This document shows positions 9,103 to 13,845 of a stretch of 13,845 bases of DNA, one piece after another (positions within the stretch are counted from its first letter, which is position 1; each line of letters begins with the position of its first letter). A program made the position numbers and the translations under genes. The notes beneath the pieces were generated by a model, which saw only the letters and a list, made by a program, of their open reading frames with translations, searched no databases and had not been told where the DNA came from. Source of the DNA: Pseudomonadota bacterium (GTDB taxonomy: Bacteria; Myxococcota; Polyangia; Polyangiales; Polyangiaceae); NCBI GenBank assembly GCA_023419055.1, contig JAEZYO010000871.1, positions 1 to 13,845 on the forward strand. Direction: 5' to 3'.

Positions 9103-9624
9103 TCAAACCTGGATCACGCGCGTACCGGCGATCATGTCGCGCAGGGTCCGTCGGTCGTCCTTGAAGATGCAGAGCGTGTCGGCGAGGCCGTAGAGGTTAC
9201 CGACGATCGGCACGGCGCCCGGGAGGTACCCGACGATGCCGCGCAGGAGGACGCCGTGCACGAACCCGGGCAGCGAGCCGTCGAGGCGGACGATCCTGGT
9301 CTTGACCAGTCGCTTGCCGATCGATTGGCCTCGCGTCGAAATCATGAACCACTGCACGCCCGCGATCGCGAGGATGACGAGGCCCATCACACCCAAGAGG
9401 AGCGTGCTCTCGGTGGGCTCTCCGTCGGTGTTCTTTTCGAGAGCCGACAGCGGAATCATCGCGAGCACGATGGGGACCACCAGCACGAGGCTGTCGAGCA
9501 CGTTGCCCGCGAAGCGCTGGCCGAGGGTGGCGAGCACGTAGTGATCCGGGCTCGCCTGCTGGGTGAAATCGTAGGCGGGCGTCTCCGTGGGAGCGGCGTA
9601 CGGGTTGTAGTTGGGATCGTTCAC
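9103..9624 (-). CDS. RDD-family protein with NPYAAP tag (paralog 3)
   Basis: A 173-residue RDD membrane protein with tag NPYAAPTET at residues 7-15. The RDD domain starts at GQRFAGNVLD (35-44), with hydrophobic segments near 45-60 and 75-95. GQSIGKRLVKTRIVRLDG (99-116), VPIVGNLYGLAD and DRRTLRDMIAGTRVI (157-171) follow. Two GTG starts compete. The one at 9624 has a perfect AGGAGG 6 bases upstream and gives the same tag offset as the paralogs. The one at 9639 would place the AGGAGG inside the coding region, so I reject it. The gene follows a 425-base stretch without a convincing gene, so it may have its own promoter. It is close to paralog 1 and reads on into paralog 2 after 18 bases. Confidence 0.9.
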   Translation of the reverse strand: MNDPNYNPYAAPTETPAYDFTQQASPDHYVLATLGQRFAGNVLDSLVLVVPIVLAMIPLSALEKNTDGEPTESTLLLGVMGLVILAIAGVQWFMISTRGQSIGKRLVKTRIVRLDGSLPGFVHGVLLRGIVGYLPGAVPIVGNLYGLADTLCIFKDDRRTLRDMIAGTRVIQV

Positions 9625-10049
9625 GTCATTCCTCCTCACGCCGCGCGCGGGCGCGGCTCCTCCGAGTGAAGCGGCGCGACGCCGAGCTCGGCGCTCGAGC
9701 GCTCCGCCTTTTCATGCCACCAGCCATGCTTCCCAGAGTCATCGTCGGCCCCGAACCATCCAAACGAATCTCTCAGCGGAGTCACGTGGAGGTCAAGTGA
9801 GGGCGAGCCTGGCTCTCGATCAGGCGCCCCCCGGCGTTCCGTGCCGAGATCGAAGGGCTTCACCGCTTGCTGAACCCTTGAGCAGGAAGCGGGCGGAGGG
9901 CCGCCCTCGCGCCCCCCCGAGCCGACGAGAAACACGGCGCACGAGGCCCGGCGAGACGAACAAACTTGATTTAGGCAATGAAGTGCCGACAGGGCGCCCC
10001 GTGCCGCTTGACGAGGCCGGCCCCGGGAGAGCTCGACGAGCGCCGCGGC
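9625..10049. other. 425-base spacer between RDD paralogs 4 and 3
   Basis: No gene here is convincing. The minus strand has an open frame (9636-9935, 99 codons) ending in an overlap with a rejected RDD start. Only its last third has the G/C third positions typical of the neighbours, and I recognise no family. The stretch holds one copy of a 17-base motif (9869-9885) shared with the region upstream of paralog 4, and a short AT-richer island (about 9955-9985) unlike the surrounding sequence that could hold a promoter for the downstream RDD genes. I see no clear terminator with a T-run after paralog 4. Confidence 0.5.
9869..9885 (-). repeat. 17-base motif, copy upstream of RDD paralog 3
   Basis: On the minus strand it reads CTGCTCAAGGGTTCAGC, 16 of 17 bases identical to 10663-10679 and in the same orientation toward an RDD gene. 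Its distance to the paralog 3 start (245 bases) differs from the other copy, so a fixed-position promoter role is not supported. Confidence 0.4.
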
Positions 10050-10562
10050 TCACGCTCGGATCACGCGCGTCCCGGCGATGCGATCGCGCAGCGTGCGTCG
10101 GTCTTTGCGAAAGACGTAGAACGAGTCGACGACCACGTACGCGTAGCCCACGATGGGCACGAGCGCGGGCAGGCACCCCACCCAGGAACGCAAGACGACG
10201 CCGTGGTAGAAGCCGGCGCGCGAGCCGTCGACCCGGACGATCTTCGTCCCGAAGGCGCGCTTGCCGATGGTCTGCCCAGAGCTCGCGACCAAGAACCACT
10301 GCGCGAGCGCCGGCAGGAACGCCGCTAGCGCGACGAAGATGATGAAGCTCGTCGGGTCCCTGTCGGAGTAAGAGGCTAACGGCCCGAGCGCGACCACGAG
10401 CGCGAAGGACGGGAGGACGAAGACCAGCACGTCCACGAAGTGGGCGGCGAAACGCTGGTTGATGCTGGCGAGCCGCTCGGCGCGGGAGAGGGCTTGCTCT
10501 CCGACGTCGTGGGCGGGCGTCTCCGCCGGTGCCGCGTAAGGATTGAGCTCACCCCGAGCCAT
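10050..10562 (-). CDS. RDD-family protein with NPYAAP tag (paralog 4, first of the array)
   Basis: A 170-residue membrane protein and the first gene of the minus-strand block. The tag NPYAAPAET is at residues 7-15. The RDD domain begins INQRFAAHFVD (34-44). Hydrophobic segments lie near 45-62 and 72-93, with GQTIGKRAFGTKIVRVDG (96-113), a further segment around 128-148, and DRRTLRDRIAGTRVI (154-168). The ATG at 10562 has GGAGGA directly against it, an unusually short spacing, and a 7-bp inverted repeat (10567-10588) whose downstream arm includes part of this ribosome site. The spacer to paralog 3 is 425 bases, so it may be transcribed separately. It diverges from rplV across the intergenic region. 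Confidence 0.88.
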   Translation of the reverse strand: MARGELNPYAAPAETPAHDVGEQALSRAERLASINQRFAAHFVDVLVFVLPSFALVVALGPLASYSDRDPTSFIIFVALAAFLPALAQWFLVASSGQTIGKRAFGTKIVRVDGSRAGFYHGVVLRSWVGCLPALVPIVGYAYVVVDSFYVFRKDRRTLRDRIAGTRVIRA

Positions 10563-10588
10563 TCCTCCGACTGTCTCAAGCCAGTCGG
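10563..10588 (-). promoter_or_regulatory. Hairpin overlapping the ribosome site of RDD paralog 4
   Basis: On the minus-strand RNA, CCGACTG pairs with CAGTCGG (7 bp, loop of 8). The downstream arm contains the first two bases of GGAGGA, which abuts the ATG at 10562. If it forms, it would compete with ribosome binding. There is no T-run, so it is not a standard terminator. Function is inferred only. Confidence 0.35.
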
Positions 10589-10662
10589 GGCCTGGTCAAC
10601 GAGCCCGCCGGCCGCCACCGTGAAAGGAGTGGGGCGCCCGGGCGAGCCCTGGAGGAGCCCCG

Positions 10663-10679
10663 GCTGAACCCTTGAACAG
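10663..10679 (-). repeat. 17-base motif, copy upstream of RDD paralog 4
   Basis: On the minus strand it reads CTGTTCAAGGGTTCAGC. The copy at 9869-9885 differs at one base. Inside it GTTCA occurs twice, 8 bases apart. It lies 101 bases upstream of the paralog 4 start. Confidence 0.4.
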
Positions 10680-10684
10680 CCCTT

Positions 10685-10700
10685 TTGGCACGACTTTCGC
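10685..10700 (+). promoter_or_regulatory. Sigma-54-like site upstream of rplV
   Basis: TTGGCACG-N4-TCGC has the GG-N10-GC spacing that sigma-54 requires and differs from the TTGGCACG-N4-TTGC consensus at one base. It points toward rplV, 206 bases before the start codon. A housekeeping ribosomal operon would not be expected to use sigma-54, so this may be chance. Confidence 0.35.
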
Positions 10701-10729
10701 CGATCGATGCAAGATCCGACGACAGGCGC

Positions 10730-10758
10730 TTGCCAGGCCACCGGTCGTTTGCTAGGTA
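10730..10758 (+). promoter_or_regulatory. Sigma-70-like promoter for the rplV operon
   Basis: TTGCCA (10730-10735) is followed, after 17 bases, by TAGGTA (10753-10758), preceded by TGC, which resembles an extended -10. The following bases GGCGACCCC make a G/C-rich discriminator, usual at growth-rate-controlled promoters. A start near 10765 would leave a leader of about 140 bases. Confidence 0.45.
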
Positions 10759-10839
10759 GGCGACCCCTTTGCAGGCTCGGGCCATCGCTCACGCGGGCTT
10801 CGGGTTCTGCCAGCCGCCAGGGTTTCGGCCCACGAGAGG

Positions 10840-10880
10840 CGGATGTCGGAGCAACGACATTCGATGCTCCAGGGGCCGAC
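10840..10880 (+). promoter_or_regulatory. Structured leader before rplV with two competing hairpins
   Basis: Hairpin A pairs 10840-10848 with 10855-10863 (9 bp including one G-U, loop GAGCAA). Hairpin B pairs GGAGCA (10848-10853) with TGCTCC (10865-10870) and can be extended by GTC (10845-10847) with GAC (10878-10880). They share bases, so they exclude each other. The ribosome site AAGGA (10891) lies just downstream. A role in autoregulation is inferred, not shown. Confidence 0.35.
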
Positions 10881-10905
10881 AAGTCTCACCAAGGAAACTG
10901 TCGTC

Positions 10906-11247
10906 ATGGTCAGTACCGCTTCAGCTAATTATCAACGGATCAGTCCGCGCAAAGCGCGCATGATCGTCGACTTGATCCGGGGCCGCGACGCTGCCGAGGC
11001 GCTTCAGCTCCTCGAGTTCACCAACAAGGCGGGCGCCCCCTTCGTGAAGAAGCTCCTCGCGAGCGCCGTCGCGAACGCGAAGCAGCGCCGACCCGACGTC
11101 GACGTGGACGCGCTCTTCATCAGCAAGGCCACCGTCGACAAGGGGCCGAACTCGCACCTTCGCCGTTGGCGCCCGCGTGCGCAGGGCCGCGCCACGATGA
11201 TTCAGAAGGGCGTGAGCCACATTCACATCGAGCTGGATCAGCGCTGA
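10906..11247 (+). CDS. rplV: 50S ribosomal protein L22
   Basis: A 113-residue protein of normal L22 length. It binds 23S rRNA, and its long beta hairpin lines the peptide exit tunnel. RISPRKARMIVDLIRGR (11-27) is the family N-terminal signature, and LRRWRPRAQGRA (85-96) followed by KGVSHIHIEL (101-110) the conserved end. ATG at 10906 has AAGGA 10 bases upstream and matches the family start. An in-frame ATG at 10843 would add 21 unrelated residues and lies in the leader hairpin, so I reject it. It is the first gene of the plus-strand block. rpsS, normally directly upstream, is missing here. Confidence 0.97.
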   Translation: MVSTASANYQRISPRKARMIVDLIRGRDAAEALQLLEFTNKAGAPFVKKLLASAVANAKQRRPDVDVDALFISKATVDKGPNSHLRRWRPRAQGRATMIQKGVSHIHIELDQR

Positions 11248-11273
11248 TCCACCGCTAGCAGAGCAGCATATCC

Positions 11274-11966
<693 letters not shown>

Positions 11967-11969
11967 GTC

Positions 11970-12383
11970 ATGCTGAGTCCCAAGCGCACCAAGTTCCGTA
12001 AACAGCAGAAGGGCAAGAACCGCGGCGTCGCCTGGACCGGTTCGGACGTGTCCTTCGGCGATTTCGCGCTCCAGGCCGTCGATCGCGCCCTCCTCACGGC
12101 GCGTCAGATCGAGGCCGGCCGTATGGCGATTCAGCGCCACGTGAAGCGCGCCGGCAAGCTCTGGATCCGGGTGTTCCCGGACAAGCCGATCACCAAGAAG
12201 CCCCTCGAAGTCCGCATGGGTAGCGGTAAGGGCGGCGTCGAGGGTTGGGTCGCGGTGATCAAGCCGGGCCGCGTGCTGTTCGAGATCTCGGGCGTGCCCG
12301 AGAAGGACGCGCGCGAAGCCTTCCGGCTCGCCTCGGCCAAGCTCCCGATCGAGACGAAGTTTCTTGCCCGCGGAGTGTTGTGA
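11970..12383 (+). CDS. rplP: 50S ribosomal protein L16
   Basis: A 137-residue protein of the expected length, located in the central protuberance region near 5S rRNA and the A-site t[18 protein letters not shown] is the family start. [13 protein letters not shown] (77-88) includes Arg82, equivalent to the arginine that is hydroxylated in E. coli L16 (Arg81); whether it is modified here is unknown. [18 protein letters not shown] (92-109) and KLPIETKFL are also conserved. It begins 3 bases after rpsC, whose final codons supply GGAG as the ribosome site, so translation is probably coupled. Confidence 0.97.
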   Translation: MLSPKRTKFRKQQKGKNRGVAWTGSDVSFGDFALQAVDRALLTARQIEAGRMAIQRHVKRAGKLWIRVFPDKPITKKPLEVRMGSGKGGVEGWVAVIKPGRVLFEISGVPEKDAREAFRLASAKLPIETKFLARGVL

Positions 12384-12385
12384 CC

Positions 12386-12592
12386 ATGAAGGCGAAGGAT
12401 CTCCGAGAGCGGTCGACCGAGGACCTGCAGACCCTCAAGGGCAGCTTGAGCAAGGACCTCTTCTCGTACCGCATGAAGAACCACACCCAGCAGCTCGAGG
12501 ACACGAGCCTGCTCGGCAAAACCAAGCGAGACATCGCCCGCATCGAGCAGATCCTGCGCGAGCGGAAGAGTGCTGAAGGAGAAGCGTCGTGA
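12386..12592 (+). CDS. rpmC: 50S ribosomal protein L29
   Basis: A 68-residue helical-hairpin protein near the peptide exit site of the large subunit. MKAKDLRERSTEDLQ and LLGKTKRDIARIEQILRERK fit the L29 pattern (MKxxELR..s.eEL...; k.iARikTil.er). The ATG at 12386 starts 2 bases after the rplP stop and gives normal family length. A longer open frame runs upstream into rplP but lacks family similarity. The stop overlaps the rpsQ GTG start by 4 bases (GTGA). Confidence 0.95.
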   Translation: MKAKDLRERSTEDLQTLKGSLSKDLFSYRMKNHTQQLEDTSLLGKTKRDIARIEQILRERKSAEGEAS

Positions 12593-12879
12593 GCAGCCCC
12601 CAGGCAGGTCAGCGGGCGTACCGCCGCCGCCTCATCGGTCGCGTTCGCAGCGACAAGATGGAGAAGACGGTGGTGGTCGAGGTCGTGCGGTTCAAGCGCG
12701 ACTCGGTCTACAAGAAGTACGTTCGCGTGCGTAAGCGCTACAAGGCGCACGACGAGCAGAACGAGTTCAAGGTCGGGGACCGCGTCGAAATCGAGGAGCA
12801 CCGCCCGCTCTCGCGCGACAAGCGCTGGAAGGTCGTGCGCCTCATCGATCGCCCTGCACAGGAGATCGCCGCGCCATGA
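12589..12879 (+). CDS. rpsQ: 30S ribosomal protein S17
   Basis: A 96-residue OB-fold protein of the small subunit that binds 16S rRNA early in assembly. [19 protein letters not shown] (14-32) and [20 protein letters not shown] (61-80) are the S17 signature; the common Glu-Thr-Arg-Pro-Leu-Ser reads Glu-His-Arg-Pro-Leu-Ser here. A short N-terminal extension ([12 protein letters not shown]) precedes the core. The start is GTG at 12589, with AAGGAG about 8 bases upstream. It overlaps rpmC and, at its end, rplN by 4 bases each. Confidence 0.96.
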   Translation: MSSPQAGQRAYRRRLIGRVRSDKMEKTVVVEVVRFKRDSVYKKYVRVRKRYKAHDEQNEFKVGDRVEIEEHRPLSRDKRWKVVRLIDRPAQEIAAP

Positions 12880-13244
12880 TCCAGATGCAGTCCTTCCTCG
12901 ACGTGGCGGACAACTCCGGCGCCAAGCGCGTCCAGTGCATCAAGGTGCTGGGCGGCTCGCGCCGTCGCTACGCCGCGCTCGGCGACGTCATCGTCGTCAG
13001 CATCAAAGAAGCGCTCCCCAACGCGAAGGTGAAGAAGGGCGATACGGCCAAGGCCGTCGTCGTTCGCACCCGCCGCGAGTACCGCCGCCCCGACGGCAGC
13101 TACATCAAGTTCGACGACAACAGCGCCGTCTTGATCAACGCCCAGCAGGAGCCGGTCGGCACCCGCATCTTTGGCCCGGTCGCCCGCGAGCTCCGCGCCA
13201 AGAAGTTCATGAAGATCATCAGCCTCGCCCCGGAGGTGCTGTGA
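12876..13244 (+). CDS. rplN: 50S ribosomal protein L14
   Basis: A 122-residue protein of the standard length, at the interface of the two subunits. It opens [20 protein letters not shown], the near-universal L14 start, and continues [20 protein letters not shown] and [40 protein letters not shown] closes it. The ATG overlaps the rpsQ stop (ATGA), with AGGAG 12 bases upstream. The TGA overlaps the rplX ATG by one base. Confidence 0.98.
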   Translation: MIQMQSFLDVADNSGAKRVQCIKVLGGSRRRYAALGDVIVVSIKEALPNAKVKKGDTAKAVVVRTRREYRRPDGSYIKFDDNSAVLINAQQEPVGTRIFGPVARELRAKKFMKIISLAPEVL

Positions 13245-13561
13245 TGCAACGCCTCACGGTCGGTGATGAAGTCGTCGTCATCCGCGGCAACGACAAGGGC
13301 AAGAAGGGCAAGATCAAGAAGGTCATCGAGGAGCGTCACGCCGTCGTCGTCGAGGGCGTGAACGTGGTCAAGCGCCACCTCCGCGCGCTGCCCCAGCGTC
13401 CGGGCGGCATCCTCGAGGTCGAGGCCCCGCTCGACTGGAGCAAGGTCGCGCTCCTCGATCCGAGCACCGGCAAGCCCACCCGCGTGAAGTTCAAGGTCGA
13501 AGGCGAGAAGAAGACTCGCGTCGCGAAGAGCGGCGCGGTCATTCCGGAGCAAACGAAGTAG
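13244..13561 (+). CDS. rplX: 50S ribosomal protein L24
   Basis: A 105-residue KOW-motif protein that starts large-subunit assembly on 23S r[21 protein letters not shown] (7-24) is the KOW motif. [20 protein letters not shown] (36-55) and [18 protein letters not shown] (67-84) are typical of L24. The ATG at 13244 sits in a TGATG overlap with rplN and has GGAGG 7 bases upstream. A longer open frame continues upstream inside rplN but has no L24 similarity. Confidence 0.97.
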   Translation: MQRLTVGDEVVVIRGNDKGKKGKIKKVIEERHAVVVEGVNVVKRHLRALPQRPGGILEVEAPLDWSKVALLDPSTGKPTRVKFKVEGEKKTRVAKSGAVIPEQTK

Positions 13562-13563
13562 CC

Positions 13564-13845
13564 ATGGCCGATACCGTCGAGCCGCGTCTCCGCACGCGCT
13601 ACCAGAAAGAAGTGATCGGGGCGCTCATGAAGCGCTTCGGTTACAAGAACGTCAACCAGGTCCCCCGCCTGCAGAAGGTGGTCGTGAACATGGGCCTCGG
13701 TGAGGCCACGGGTAACCCGAAGCTCGTGGACGCCGCCGTGGCCGAGCTGACGCAGGTCACCGGTCAGAAGCCGGTGGTGACGCGCGCCAAGAAGTCGATC
13801 GCGACCTTCAAGCTGCGCCAGGGCATGCCGATCGGCGCCATGGGC
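13564..13845 (+). CDS. rplE: 50S ribosomal protein L5 (partial, runs off right edge)
   Basis: The first 94 codons of L5 are present. It binds 5S rRNA and forms part of the bridge to the small subunit. [20 protein letters not shown] (8-27), [16 protein letters not shown] (33-48), and [20 protein letters not shown] (66-85) are clear L5 segments, ending at GMPIGAMG. The ATG at 13564 follows rplX by 2 bases; GGAG lies further upstream than usual. A full L5 is about 180 residues, so roughly half is missing beyond the window. Confidence 0.97.
   Translation, partial: MADTVEPRLRTRYQKEVIGALMKRFGYKNVNQVPRLQKVVVNMGLGEATGNPKLVDAAVAELTQVTGQKPVVTRAKKSIATFKLRQGMPIGAMG

Noticed and set aside
9636..9935. 99-codon minus-strand frame in the RDD spacer
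   Set aside because: Only its last third has coding-like third positions, no family is recognised, and its end overlaps an RDD start that I reject. It could still be a gene remnant.
9974..9990. Sigma-54-like sequence on the minus strand before paralog 3
   Set aside because: GGCAC and TTGC are present, but GG and GC are separated by 9 bases rather than the required 10.
10595..10600. TTGACC on the minus strand as a -35 box for the RDD array
   Set aside because: No acceptable -10 element lies 16-18 bases downstream, and the start of transcription would fall almost at the ATG.
10843..10905. N-terminal extension of rplV from an upstream ATG
   Set aside because: The added 21 residues have no L22 similarity, and the ATG at 10906 has a proper ribosome site.
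12245..12385. Longer open frame upstream of rpmC
   Set aside because: It lies inside rplP in another frame, and L29 similarity begins exactly at the ATG at 12386.

Overview
This high-GC window is bacterial and most resembles a deltaproteobacterial or myxobacterial (Polyangiales-like) chromosome. The taxon is an inference from base composition, GTG starts, gene content and ribosomal protein sequence style. It holds two divergent gene blocks that meet in an intergenic region near 10563-10905.

Left block (about 1-10562, all minus strand). In transcription order it has a run of small RDD-domain membrane proteins. Four of them (10050-10562, 9103-9624, 8566-9084, 7965-8498) share an N-terminal tag of the form NPYAAPxET at the same offset from the start codon. 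A 24-residue micro-ORF between two of them (8495-8569) encodes that tag and nothing else. Next comes a longer RDD protein (7189-7956), a SpoIIM/DUF95-type membrane protein (6231-7196), a multi-pass membrane protein (5452-6234), a protein joining DUF4129-like and DUF4350-like parts in one frame (3560-5455), a MoxR-family AAA+ ATPase (2604-3563) and a DUF58/vWA-like protein (1277-2587). RDD, SpoIIM, DUF4129, DUF4350, MoxR and DUF58 genes recur together in many bacteria and are thought to form a membrane-linked chaperone or maturation system of uncertain substrate. Most junctions from 9084 to 3560 overlap by 4-8 bases, which points to translational coupling and one complex. A YdhF-type aldo/keto reductase (250-1209) and the start of a small protein with two CxxCxGxG zinc motifs (1-190) follow on the same strand.

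Right block (10906-13845, plus strand). These are ribosomal protein genes in the usual S10-spc order: rplV, rpsC, rplP, rpmC, rpsQ, rplN, rplX and the start of rplE. The genes that normally precede rplV (rpsJ, rplC, rplD, rplW, rplB, rpsS) are absent. The cluster is therefore split at the rpsS/rplV boundary, and rplV has its own upstream region with candidate promoters and a structured leader.

The points most worth a second look are the tag-only micro-ORF inside the RDD array, the in-frame DUF4129-DUF4350 fusion with a buried signal-peptide-like segment, the split S10 operon with a possible sigma-54-type site and alternative leader hairpins before rplV, and an insertion in the KH domain of ribosomal protein S3.
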